From Prevotella sp. E9-3 (GTDB lineage: Bacteria; Bacteroidota; Bacteroidia; Bacteroidales; Bacteroidaceae): DNA of 64,000 bases. Location: positions 682,001-746,000 of the forward strand of contig NZ_CP091786.1 in NCBI RefSeq assembly GCF_022024015.1, given 5' to 3'. A program made the position numbers and the translations under genes. Positions within the stretch are counted from its first letter, which is position 1. Each line of letters starts with the position of its first letter. The notes beneath the pieces are model-generated. The model made no database searches and was not told the origin of the DNA. It saw only the letters and a program-made list of their open reading frames with translations. Below, piece by piece: positions 42,443-50,642 of this stretch.

Positions 42443-44659
42443 TCAGAAACCACTTCCCATCATGACAAGTGTAGAGCCGTTCACCTTTTTGCACCCGTCC
42501 AGTTGAACGGCGTAAATAGCCGCAGGCAGTGATGGAAGAGCTACGCTATAGTGAGTGTCACCTTGCGGTAGTTGGGTAGAGAACACTTCGTGACCATTAA
42601 GTGCGAACATTCGAACCTTGACAGGCTGTTCAGTTGGTTGCGACAGACTTATGAGTAGCTGCTTGTTGCGAAGAGCCACTTTGGCAGGAGTATGATAGTC
42701 GGCCACTTCATTGATACGGTCCACATGGAGAATGCTTAGTAGTCCGCTATATACGTCTATCTCGCCATAACCATACTCGTTGTTGGGGTAGGAAAGAGAA
42801 GGGTCTGGCTGGCGACATGTGCGGCTCAGCAGTTCTATTACATCCTCGGGAGTAAGATCCGGTTTGGCTTGCAGCCACAGCGCGATGGCTCCTGCTACGG
42901 CAGGACACGACATAGAGGTGCCCGAATTTGAGTTCCATGCATAGGTGCGCCCGTTGAAAGGAAACTCTGCTACATCCCATTTTATGTCGCCGGCATTAGG
43001 ATGATTCTCTAAGTAGAAGCTGCTATAGGAGGAGATGATGTTATTGCCGGGAGCCACTACGTCGGGTTTTATTCGCCCGTCTGCCGTAGGACCTACCGAC
43101 GAGAAGCCAATACGTCGTCCGTGTGGGCCCAGATGATAGGATTTCCATTGTCCATTAACATTCAGAATGCTGTCGCGATAGGAGGTGGCGCCAACGGAAA
43201 TCACACGTGGAGCACTTGAAGGCGAATGAACGTTTCGTATCGTCTCACCGGCACAAAGCTGAGGATTCCTGTCGTTGGTTGTCAATACTACCGACCCGCG
43301 CCATAGTTCCACATCGGCATCGTTGCCCAACAGTTCGATGGAAAGAGGTGCATCGTAGCCTATTTTCTTGTTGGCATAGAACATGAGGTCGTAGCACACC
43401 TCCTTCGGATTATAGCACGATGGATAGGCTTGCACCTGCAGCGAGTCAAATGCGGAGAAGGATGGAAGCGATAGCAGCGAGTCTTTTGCTGCCCACACCT
43501 CAGTTGCGGGAACCGTCAGTGTGTCGTTTCGTTCTGCTCCATAAGCCACAAGGCGTATCTCAAAGGCATCGGCCGATTTTAATGTACAGTACATCCTTGA
43601 CGAACCTAAAAGGAACGAACCCATCGATGCGGTGCCGCGTTCTTTTCTGAACCATGACTTCACATTTCCCTGATTGCCGGCGGCAGCCACAAGAATACGC
43701 CCTGGACCTACTAAACTGTCAAGCATCTCATAGTAGAGTTGGTCGTAGCCCCAGAAATCCTGACTGCTTCCTTCGCTGAACGATACCACACATGGCTTGT
43801 TGACACGCTTGGCGTAGTCGAAAAGGTATTTAAAGCCGAGGGCATCGGTGGCGAAAGTGAAACGGTCGTATAGGGCTGAGTCGATGAGTGCCGCATTGTC
43901 GCTCACAGCATTGGCAACAAGACAGATGTCGGCATTGGGAGCTAATCCCTGATAGGGGGAATCATAGCCGCTGCCGGCAGCAATGCCGACGGTATGAGTG
44001 CCATGCGCCTGGTCGAGTCCGTCGCGTGAATGGCCCAGCTCCAGCAAGGTTTCCTTTCCCACATAGTCGCGGCCTACCGGAAAACTGCTGCCTATGGTGT
44101 CGTTTGAGAGCATGTCCCAAAGACATTTGATGCGATAGTTGGACATACTGCGGTCGTAGAACGTAGGGTGGGTGAGGTCGAAACCGATATCCATCACTCC
44201 CACTACAACACCTTCGCCGGTGTAGGCTTGCGGAATGTTGTGCCCCTGATGAACAGGAACTGCGTTGATGCAATGAGAGACCGTGTCAAGTAGTATGTTT
44301 CCCATGGGGCGAGCTTCCATGCGCAACACACGCTTGTCGGCAGCCATTGCCGAAAGACTGTTGACAGGAATATTTGCCACATGGATATTGCCCACTTTGG
44401 CCAAACTGCGAGCACCATATTCCCCAAGCGTCGCATCGTCGGTGAGTCGGATGAATGCACAGACCATTCGCTGATTGGCCTGCCGGGCAAACTGTGGTGC
44501 CAACGCTTCTCTTGCTGGTTGTTCAGTTCTTGTCCGGTTGTCGGCAGCCATTTGGCGGAGCCACGGCGACAACTTACTCAAACCTGTTGTTTGGCCAGAT
44601 GCACCAAGTGTACAGACGACCAATAATAATAAGGTGTATAGAACCCGCATCATAGGCAT
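42443..44659 (-). CDS. Secreted subtilisin-like serine protease (S8)
   Basis: 738 aa with signal peptide 1-22. A pro-region to about 140 is followed by the peptidase S8 domain with catalytic D157 (VGVMDIGFDLTH), H219 (AHGTHTVGIAAG), the oxyanion Asn in AAAGNQG and S582 (SGTSMSCPAVAGA). About 170 residues are inserted between the Asn and Ser blocks. The C-terminal 80 residues (VRMFALNGHEVFS ... IYAVQLDG) look like a T9SS sorting domain. It is last in the porQ-cmk-ispH line, 44 bases behind ispH. Confidence 0.92.
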   Translation of the reverse strand: MPMMRVLYTLLLLVVCTLGASGQTTGLSKLSPWLRQMAADNRTRTEQPAREALAPQFARQANQRMVCAFIRLTDDATLGEYGARSLAKVGNIHVANIPVNSLSAMAADKRVLRMEARPMGNILLDTVSHCINAVPVHQGHNIPQAYTGEGVVVGVMDIGFDLTHPTFYDRSMSNYRIKCLWDMLSNDTIGSSFPVGRDYVGKETLLELGHSRDGLDQAHGTHTVGIAAGSGYDSPYQGLAPNADICLVANAVSDNAALIDSALYDRFTFATDALGFKYLFDYAKRVNKPCVVSFSEGSSQDFWGYDQLYYEMLDSLVGPGRILVAAAGNQGNVKSWFRKERGTASMGSFLLGSSRMYCTLKSADAFEIRLVAYGAERNDTLTVPATEVWAAKDSLLSLPSFSAFDSLQVQAYPSCYNPKEVCYDLMFYANKKIGYDAPLSIELLGNDADVELWRGSVVLTTNDRNPQLCAGETIRNVHSPSSAPRVISVGATSYRDSILNVNGQWKSYHLGPHGRRIGFSSVGPTADGRIKPDVVAPGNNIISSYSSFYLENHPNAGDIKWDVAEFPFNGRTYAWNSNSGTSMSCPAVAGAIALWLQAKPDLTPEDVIELLSRTCRQPDPSLSYPNNEYGYGEIDVYSGLLSILHVDRINEVADYHTPAKVALRNKQLLISLSQPTEQPVKVRMFALNGHEVFSTQLPQGDTHYSVALPSLPAAIYAVQLDGCKKVNGSTLVMMGSGF

Positions 44660-44703
44660 GGGTGAATATGGTGAAAAAAAAGAGAATAGAATCCTTTTAG
44701 TAG

Positions 44704-45582
44704 CTATAGTTCAAGAATGGCATCCCTGCACTGCTCCATCAGCCATTTTGGCGTAGAGGTGGCTCCGCAGATACCGACAGTTGATATGTTCTTGAGCCAT
44801 TCGGGGTGAATTTCCTCAGGACCTTCAATCAGATGACTGTTCGGATTCACCCGCAAGCACTCGTTGAACAATACCTTTCCGTTTGAGCTCTTACGACCGC
44901 ACACGAAAAGTATAAGGTCGTGACGAGCGGCAAACTGCGAGATGTTGGGCATACGATTGGCCACCTGTCGGCAAATGGTGTCGAAAGAACGGAACGTGGC
45001 CGTTGGGGCAATATGACTCTTTATGTAGTCGATAATACGGTGAAAACCGTCGAGCGACTTGGTTGTTTGCGAATACAGGTAGATATCGCGCGTGAAGTCG
45101 AGCGCTTTGACATCCTCAAACTCCTCCACAACAATAGCTTCGCCCTGCGTCTGTCCCACCAGTCCCAATACTTCGGCATGACCGTTCTTGCCGAAAATCA
45201 CAATCTGGGTAGAACCTGCTGAGTGCTGTTCTGATTCCTGCTCGAACTGCATCTTAATGCGTTTCTGTAGTTGCAGTACCACCGGACAGGTTGCATCAAT
45301 AATTTCGATATTGTTTTTCCGGGCCAGTTCATAAGTGGTAGGAGGTTCTCCATGGGCACGTAACAGCACTTTTGCGTCGTGCAACTGGGCCAGCTCGTCG
45401 TGATTAATGGTGATCAGTCCCATCTTGCGCAGTCGCTCGCACTCCATCCCGTTGTGCACAATATCGCCCAGGCAATAGAGTGTAGAGCCTTTTGCCAGTT
45501 CCTCTTCGGCCTTTTTGATGGCAGTGGTCACACCAAAGCAGAAACCACTGCCATTGTCTATTTCTATTTGCAGGTTGTTCAT
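44704..45582 (-). CDS. ispH: 4-hydroxy-3-methylbut-2-enyl diphosphate reductase
   Basis: 292 aa. Last enzyme of the MEP isoprenoid pathway, making IPP and DMAPP. The three [4Fe-4S] cysteines are C15 (GSGFCFGV), C99 (DATCPVV) and C203 (TICRQVANR), with LRAHGEPP in between. It lies 4 bases behind cmk on the same strand. The prenyl synthase at 48024 uses its products. Confidence 0.95.
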   Translation of the reverse strand: MNNLQIEIDNGSGFCFGVTTAIKKAEEELAKGSTLYCLGDIVHNGMECERLRKMGLITINHDELAQLHDAKVLLRAHGEPPTTYELARKNNIEIIDATCPVVLQLQKRIKMQFEQESEQHSAGSTQIVIFGKNGHAEVLGLVGQTQGEAIVVEEFEDVKALDFTRDIYLYSQTTKSLDGFHRIIDYIKSHIAPTATFRSFDTICRQVANRMPNISQFAARHDLILFVCGRKSSNGKVLFNECLRVNPNSHLIEGPEEIHPEWLKNISTVGICGATSTPKWLMEQCRDAILEL

Positions 45583-45586
45583 GTGC

Positions 45587-46282
45587 TCAAAGAGTAGTTG
45601 TGGCTTTCTTGAACTGTTCCATCAGCCATTGCTTCTGTTCAGCGATGGTCATGTGACTGTTGTCCAGTTCAAGTGCATCATCGGCTTTGCGCAGTGGCGA
45701 TACCTCACGATGAGAGTCGATGTAGTCGCGTTCCTGAACATTCTTCAGAATATCATCGAAGTCAGCAGGCATACCCTTCTGCTGCAATTCGTCGAAACGG
45801 CGCTGTGCACGCACTTCGGCCGAGGCAGTAACGAATATTTTCAATTCTGCATCGGGAAAAACCACCGTGCCTATGTCGCGTCCATCCATTACCACGCCTT
45901 TGTCGCATCCCATCTTCTGTTGTTGGGCCACCAATGCCTGGCGAACAAAAGGAAGGGCGGCAATAGGACTTACATGATTTGAAACCTCAAGGGTGCGTAT
46001 CTCTTTCTCCACACACTCACCGTTCAAATATGTATCGGGACGTCCGGTCTCGGCATTGAGCTTAAAAGAAATGTTGATTTGAGGCATATGCTGCTCCAGC
46101 AGGTCCACCTTGATGCTCCCGTCTTCATTAAATAACTGATGGCGCAAGGCATAGAGGGTCACACTGCGATACATGGCTCCGGTGTCAACATATATATAAC
46201 CGACCTCACGGGCCAAATCCTTAGCCATTGTACTCTTTCCACACGATGAGAAGCCATCTATGGCAATTGTAATCTTTTTCAT
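45587..46282 (-). CDS. cmk: Cytidylate kinase
   Basis: 231 aa. It phosphorylates CMP/dCMP. P-loop [19 protein letters not shown] at residues 5-23, then [31 protein letters not shown] and the R-rich lid. Its ATG overlaps the porQ stop by 4 bases (ATGA), indicating translational coupling. Confidence 0.95.
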   Translation of the reverse strand: MKKITIAIDGFSSCGKSTMAKDLAREVGYIYVDTGAMYRSVTLYALRHQLFNEDGSIKVDLLEQHMPQINISFKLNAETGRPDTYLNGECVEKEIRTLEVSNHVSPIAALPFVRQALVAQQQKMGCDKGVVMDGRDIGTVVFPDAELKIFVTASAEVRAQRRFDELQQKGMPADFDDILKNVQERDYIDSHREVSPLRKADDALELDNSHMTIAEQKQWLMEQFKKATTTL

Positions 46283-47223
46283 AGTGTATAACTGATATTT
46301 ATTAAAAGCGATGAGGCGCTGACATGATACTTCGCATAGGCCACATGAAGTTTGAGACGTTCAAGCATCATTCCTCCGCCAAAAGAAAGACCGGCACCGT
46401 GGGCGCTTTCACCCTCACCATCGCTAATCTTCATTTCGGCAGCTCGCATGGCATTATAGCCGGCACCTACATAGAATTGTTGTCCAAGCATCAGTTCGCC
46501 ACCTATCACAATATGGCGACCTATTCCGTATTCCCAGTCATTCAGACGTACTAAAGTAGCACTCAGGCGTAAAGGCGATCCGATAAGACGTTTGGTAATA
46601 CCGAACTGCAGATCGAGAGGCATACGCTCAAATTCGTCATCATAGGCTTTCAGCTGTCCACCCAGGTTGCGGGCTACGGCCGAAAGGCTCCATTCGCTGT
46701 CGGCATCGTAATAGTTCAATCCGAGATCGACAAGTGCGGCCAGTGAATTATAGTTTCCCATATAGGAAGCTGCCAGACGTGCAGTAACACCACCGCTGAA
46801 ACGGTCGGAAAGTCCATAACTGAATGTTCCCGCAACAGCCACATCACGGGCTTTGAAGGTTCCGGTCTGTTCGCCTACAGCATTCATCTCCTTCATTTCG
46901 CCATAGTCCATAAAGCGGCCACTCAATCCCCATGTGCCGCGGTCGCCTACTGCTTGAATATAGGCAGCACTCGCCGTTACCGTTCCCTGCATATAACTCA
47001 TCATATTGAGATTTAATGTGCGATGGGAGGCAAACTGAATCAGTGCGGGGTTGTGGAAAATAAAGGAAGCATCGTCGTCGGTCAATGAAATATTGTCGCC
47101 ACCCAGAGCCGCCACATGAGCACTCACGGGCAGACGCAAGAAATTGTAAGCCGTCTGTGTTTCCTGTGCATGAGCAAAGAAAACCATGAAACTTGCAAGA
47201 AGGGTATATACGACTTTTTTCAT
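46279..47223 (-). CDS. porQ: Type IX secretion system outer-membrane protein PorQ
   Basis: 314 aa with signal peptide 1-19 and a predicted beta-barrel of alternating strands (FadL/PorV-like). Typical start: [37 protein letters not shown]. With PorZ and others, PorQ belongs to the attachment complex that anchors T9SS cargo. The order porQ-cmk-ispH agrees with what I recall for Porphyromonas. It fits the sorting-type tails on several proteins in this window. Confidence 0.88.
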   Translation of the reverse strand: MKKVVYTLLASFMVFFAHAQETQTAYNFLRLPVSAHVAALGGDNISLTDDDASFIFHNPALIQFASHRTLNLNMMSYMQGTVTASAAYIQAVGDRGTWGLSGRFMDYGEMKEMNAVGEQTGTFKARDVAVAGTFSYGLSDRFSGGVTARLAASYMGNYNSLAALVDLGLNYYDADSEWSLSAVARNLGGQLKAYDDEFERMPLDLQFGITKRLIGSPLRLSATLVRLNDWEYGIGRHIVIGGELMLGQQFYVGAGYNAMRAAEMKISDGEGESAHGAGLSFGGGMMLERLKLHVAYAKYHVSASSLLINISYTL

Positions 47224-47243
47224 TTAAAAAACAAAAAACTGCG

Positions 47244-47251
47244 CAAAGTTA
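47244..47251 (-). promoter_or_regulatory. -7 box of the porQ operon
   Basis: TAACTTTG on the minus strand, 20 bases before the porQ ATG. Confidence 0.55.
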
Positions 47252-47274
47252 AAAAATAATTATGAATTAATTTG

Positions 47275-47282
47275 TACTTTTG
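47275..47282 (+). promoter_or_regulatory. -7 box of the tonB operon
   Basis: TACTTTTG, 43 bases before the tonB-like start; divergent from the porQ promoter. Confidence 0.55.
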
Positions 47283-47325
47283 TAGCCTGATTTCGTTATA
47301 TTAACGGAAGATTCTCTATTTTATT

Positions 47326-48012
47326 ATGGAAATCAAAAAGAGTGCGAACGCCGATTTGGAGAGAAAATGGTGGCTGCGGTTCCTGATAGGACTCGTCGTT
47401 TCGCTATTACTGTTCATCGTAGCACTCGAGTATCCTTTCTCGCTCGATGACCCGTTGGAAGATTTCGAAACTATGGATGAAATCACCGTTGAAGAGGAAC
47501 TGGCCCCTTTGATGCGGCAAGAGAACGAAATTTCGCTGGCACCGAAAGCCGAGCCAGAGCCGTCGCAGAAACTGACCGTTGTTGACGAGGAAGAAAGTAA
47601 GGAAGAGATGATTGAACGACAGCCCGAGCAAACCATTGAAGGTGATTTGGCCGATGAACTGCCCGAGCCTGAGACAAACGATAAGAAAGGCGAAGATGTG
47701 CTAAGCTTCCGTGTGGTCGAAGACCTCCCGCAGCCTCCTGGCGGTTATCTGGAGTTCATGAAATGGCTCACTCGAAACCTCCGCTATCCGGTGGCTGCTG
47801 AAGAAAGAAAACTGCAAGGAAAGGTAGTGGCCGAGTTTATTGTAAACAAAGACGGTTCGGTGACCGATATAAATATTATTCAATCGCTCAATTCCTTTTG
47901 TGACCGCGAAGCCTTGCGAGTACTGCGCATGATGCCCCGTTGGACACCAGGCATACAGAACGATCAGCCCTGCCGTACCAAAGTGTGTATTCCCATCGTG
48001 TTTAAACTATAA
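47326..48012 (+). CDS. TonB-family energy transducer
   Basis: 228 aa: short cytoplasmic N terminus, one membrane helix (WLRFLIGLVVSLLLFIVAL, about 16-34), an acidic/Pro-Glu periplasmic linker (35-125), and a C-terminal TonB domain (PPGGYLEFMKWLTRNLRYP, GKVVAEFIVNKDGSVTDINI, MMPRWTPGIQ). It couples proton-motive force to TonB-dependent receptors. ExbBD is not nearby. First gene of an operon with the prenyl synthase (11-base gap) and tatD (10-base gap). Confidence 0.92.
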   Translation: MEIKKSANADLERKWWLRFLIGLVVSLLLFIVALEYPFSLDDPLEDFETMDEITVEEELAPLMRQENEISLAPKAEPEPSQKLTVVDEEESKEEMIERQPEQTIEGDLADELPEPETNDKKGEDVLSFRVVEDLPQPPGGYLEFMKWLTRNLRYPVAAEERKLQGKVVAEFIVNKDGSVTDINIIQSLNSFCDREALRVLRMMPRWTPGIQNDQPCRTKVCIPIVFKL

Positions 48013-48023
48013 AATGTTGCTTT

Positions 48024-48998
48024 ATGTATTCATCAGAAGAAATATTGAAAAAGGTCAATGAGACCCTTGATAGTCTTTCCTACGAACGTCAGCCCAAGTC
48101 GCTCTATGAGCCTATACGCTATGTACTTGCATTGGGTGGAAAACGTATTCGACCGGTACTGATGTTGCTTGGCTATAACCTGTTTAAGGAGAATCCAGAG
48201 CAGATTATGATGCAGGCATTAGGACTGGAAACCTATCATAACTATACGCTTCTGCACGACGATTTAATGGATAATGCCGACTTGCGCCGTGGACATGAGA
48301 CCGTGCACAAGCGATGGGATGCCAACAAGGCCATCCTTTCTGGCGATTCCATGCTGGTGTTGGCCTATCAGCGAGTGGCACAGTGTGATGCCAAATACCT
48401 GCCCGAGGTATTGAACCTATTTACTGAGACAGCTCTCGAAATAGGTGAAGGACAGGAGTATGATATGACCTTCGAAACTCGTAATGATGTGACTGAGGAA
48501 GAGTATATAGAGATGATACGCCTGAAGACCAGCGTACTGCTGGCATGCGCCATGAAAATGGGCGCTATATTGGCTGACGCTTCAGAAGAAGATGCCAAGA
48601 ACCTCTATAAGTGCGGCGAACAGATGGGACTCGCTTTCCAACTTCAGGACGACTTGCTGGATGTCTATGGTGATTCGAAAGTGTTCGGAAAGGCTATAGG
48701 AGGCGATATCACCTCAAACAAGAAAACCTATATGCTCATTAATGCTGTGAATCGCGCTAACGAAACGCAGCGCAGTGAACTGATGCACTGGATTGAGGCA
48801 CAGGAATTTGATCGTCAGGAGAAGATAACTGCTGTTACACGGCTGTATGATGAGATAGGTATCAAACAACTCTGTGAAGAAAAAATCAATTACTATTTCG
48901 CAGAGGCCCGCAAGTATTTGGACAAGGTGAATGTAGCCGATGAGCGTAAGGAAAACCTGCGCCGCTATATGAACCAGATGATGAATCGTGAAAAATAA
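48024..48998 (+). CDS. Polyprenyl (farnesyl/geranylgeranyl-type) diphosphate synthase
   Basis: 324 aa, all-alpha trans-prenyltransferase. It has GGKRIRPVLMLLG, the first Asp-rich motif HDDLMDNADLRRG, and the second FQLQDDLLDVYGD, followed by GGDITSNKKT. It condenses IPP with an allylic diphosphate; chain length cannot be read reliably. Operon with tonB and tatD. Confidence 0.92.
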   Translation: MYSSEEILKKVNETLDSLSYERQPKSLYEPIRYVLALGGKRIRPVLMLLGYNLFKENPEQIMMQALGLETYHNYTLLHDDLMDNADLRRGHETVHKRWDANKAILSGDSMLVLAYQRVAQCDAKYLPEVLNLFTETALEIGEGQEYDMTFETRNDVTEEEYIEMIRLKTSVLLACAMKMGAILADASEEDAKNLYKCGEQMGLAFQLQDDLLDVYGDSKVFGKAIGGDITSNKKTYMLINAVNRANETQRSELMHWIEAQEFDRQEKITAVTRLYDEIGIKQLCEEKINYYFAEARKYLDKVNVADERKENLRRYMNQMMNREK

Positions 48999-49008
48999 TC
49001 GGTAGAGA

Positions 49009-49815
49009 GTGGCATTTTTCGTTGATACCCACGCACATTTAGACGGCGAAGAGTTTAATAGCGACCTTATCGCAGTAATGACTCGTGCTCAGGAAGCTGG
49101 GGTAGGGGCCGTGTTCCTGCCGGCTATTGATGTGGCAACATCACTCAATATCCTTTCGCTCAGTAAAGCCCATCCCGACTATCTGTACCCCATGGCTGGT
49201 CTTCATCCGGAAGAGGTGAAAGCCGACTACAAAGAAGCATTGGCACAGATAAAAACCATAGTGTTCGATTCCCCTCAAAAGGATAAACTCATTGCCATTG
49301 GTGAGGTGGGATTAGACTATTATTGGAGTCGTGAGTTTGAGCACGAACAGTTGGCAGCTTTCGAGGAGCAGGTGAAATGGTCGGTTGAAACCCGTCTGCC
49401 CCTGATGATTCACTGTAGGAAAGCACAGAACGAAATGGTTCATCTGTTGAAACACTATGAGAAAGAACTGCCTGGTGGCGTGTTTCATTGCTTCACAGGT
49501 AATGAGAAGGAGGCCAAAGAACTGTTGCAGTTCGATAGATTTGTGCTTGGAGTTGGTGGTGTGCTGACTTTCAAAAAGTCGCATCTGCCTGAAGTGCTAC
49601 CTGCTGCCGTACCTCTTGATCGAATAGTATTGGAGACAGATTCGCCCTATATGGCACCAGTGCCTCATCGTGGTGAACGCAACGAACCAGCTTTCGTGGC
49701 CCATGTGTTAGAGAAAATGGCCGAGAGCTATGGTATCACTACCGATGAGTTGGCAAGTAGAACCACCGCAAACGTAAACCGTGTGTTTGGTACTGCTTTA
49801 GGCATTTCTTTATGA
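49009..49815 (+). CDS. tatD: TatD-family metal-dependent deoxyribonuclease
   Basis: 268 aa from a GTG start 10 bases behind the prenyl synthase. Metal ligands are visible in DTHAHLDGEEF, GEVGLDYYW, MIHCRKA, HCFTGN and ETDSPYM, the TatD/YcfH set. It is a cytoplasmic 3'-exonuclease/DNase in the family. An ATG start is lacking in frame before the DTHAHLD motif, supporting GTG. Third gene of the operon. Confidence 0.92.
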   Translation: MAFFVDTHAHLDGEEFNSDLIAVMTRAQEAGVGAVFLPAIDVATSLNILSLSKAHPDYLYPMAGLHPEEVKADYKEALAQIKTIVFDSPQKDKLIAIGEVGLDYYWSREFEHEQLAAFEEQVKWSVETRLPLMIHCRKAQNEMVHLLKHYEKELPGGVFHCFTGNEKEAKELLQFDRFVLGVGGVLTFKKSHLPEVLPAAVPLDRIVLETDSPYMAPVPHRGERNEPAFVAHVLEKMAESYGITTDELASRTTANVNRVFGTALGISL

Positions 49816-49833
49816 AATATTTACAGCTATTTA

Positions 49834-49865
49834 TTTGGCAACTTGATAGAAAAACATTACTTTTG
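49834..49865 (+). promoter_or_regulatory. Promoter of tRNA-Ser
   Basis: TTTG (49834-49837), 20 bases, TACTTTTG (49858-49865). Confidence 0.8.
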
Positions 49866-49892
49866 CACTCGCTAATGCAAAACAATATCTAA

Positions 49893-49980
49893 GGAGAGGT
49901 GCTCGAGTGGTTGAAGAGGCACGCCTGGAAAGCGTGTAACCGGCAAAACCGGTTCGCAGGTTCGAATCCTGTTCTCTCCG
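49893..49980 (+). tRNA. tRNA-Ser (anticodon GGA)
   Basis: 88-base class II tRNA: acceptor GGAGAGG/TCTCTCC with discriminator G, anticodon stem CACGC/GCGTG around CTGGAAA, a long variable arm (CCGGCAAAACCGG) and T arm GCAGG-TTCGAAT-CCTGT. CCA is not encoded. Its last 12 bases plus one recur at 58977. Confidence 0.95.
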
Positions 49981-49992
49981 CGAAAATGACTT

Positions 49993-50020
49993 AAAGGGAA
50001 TCAATCAGGTTCCCTTTTTC
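49993..50020 (+). terminator. Terminator after tRNA-Ser
   Basis: AAAGGGAA (49993-50000) / TTCCCTTT (50010-50017), then further T. Confidence 0.8.
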
Positions 50021-50049
50021 TGTACCTGATTATCAATTATGTTAGGATT

Positions 50050-50325
50050 ATGACAGCAATACAGTTGAATGCGGAATTGTACCGTGCTATGGGCGAAATC
50101 GCCGATGATAAGGTACTTTTGAAGAAGGTGCTTGATTTTGTGAGGTCGCTGACACCTGCTAAGAATGAGGCTGACGACGCCAAGACTGCCAAGCAGAAGG
50201 CATATGTAAAGGAATCGCTGACCCGTGCACTCAACGAGGTGGAGGCTGCTAAGCGTGAAGGGCGCAAGTTGAAGACTCTGGACGAGTTGATTGTGGAACT
50301 GGAAGAGGAAGAAGCTGCAGTATGA
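50050..50325 (+). CDS. Putative antitoxin of a RelE/ParE-type toxin-antitoxin pair
   Basis: 91 aa, strongly charged and helical (MTAIQLNAELYRAMGEIADD ... KTLDELIVELEEEE). I infer an antitoxin from its size, its acidic helical nature and the 4-base overlap (ATGA) with a following short frame that starts like a RelE/ParE/YafQ toxin. There is no clear ribbon-helix-helix. It sits directly behind the tRNA-Ser terminator. Another small regulatory protein is possible. Confidence 0.6.
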   Translation: MTAIQLNAELYRAMGEIADDKVLLKKVLDFVRSLTPAKNEADDAKTAKQKAYVKESLTRALNEVEAAKREGRKLKTLDELIVELEEEEAAV

Positions 50326-50384
50326 AAGTAACTATTTCCACAATCGACGAGTTTGACAAGTGTGTTCGCCGACTGTACTGGTAA
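50322..50384 (+). pseudogene. Truncated toxin gene (RelE/ParE-type start only)
   Basis: ATG overlapping the antitoxin stop opens 20 codons, MKVTISTIDEFDKCVRRLYW, then TAA. The first residues resemble the N terminus of RelE/YafQ-type toxins, which are normally about 90-100 aa. The sequence afterwards is unrelated, so the toxin is lost. Confidence 0.5.
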
Positions 50385-50418
50385 GTGAAAGTAGCCCCTT
50401 CTCACTCATCATCCACAC

Positions 50419-50461
50419 CATCAATCCCCCGCCCGGCTCCGTGCCGTGCGGGGGATTGATG
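50419..50461. terminator. GC-rich hairpin between the TA remnant and the surface protein operon
   Basis: CATCAATCCCCCGC (50419-50432) / GCGGGGGATTGATG (50448-50461), a perfect 14-bp stem with an inner CGGC/GCCG. No T run, but it stands between converging transcription units. Confidence 0.6.
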
Positions 50462-50489
50462 TGTCTGTAGGGTTCTGGTCGCGGTCATT

Positions 50490-50627
50490 CTAGTCGAAGT
50501 CGTAGGGATTATCCGGATCGTTACCGCCCCATCTGTCGGGGGCACCGTCGGGACTGCCGCAGAGGATGTGGGTCTGCTGGATCTTGATGACCTTTATCGA
50601 AGGCTTCTCGTATATTTTCTTTTTCAT
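50490..50627 (-). CDS. Small protein of 45 aa, last gene of the surface-protein unit
   Basis: ATG 50627 to TAG 50490. The product starts MKKKIYEKPSIKVIKIQQTH, continues ILCGSPDGAPDRWGG and ends NDPDNPYDFD. This layout (a MKK..KPS basic start, hydrophobic middle, one Cys, Gly/Asp-rich tail) occurs in many small Prevotella proteins near large exported ones. The function is unknown. It begins 15 bases after the stop of the 471-aa gene, so it is probably co-transcribed. Confidence 0.65.
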   Translation of the reverse strand: MKKKIYEKPSIKVIKIQQTHILCGSPDGAPDRWGGNDPDNPYDFD

Positions 50628-50642
50628 TGCTTCGTGATGTTT

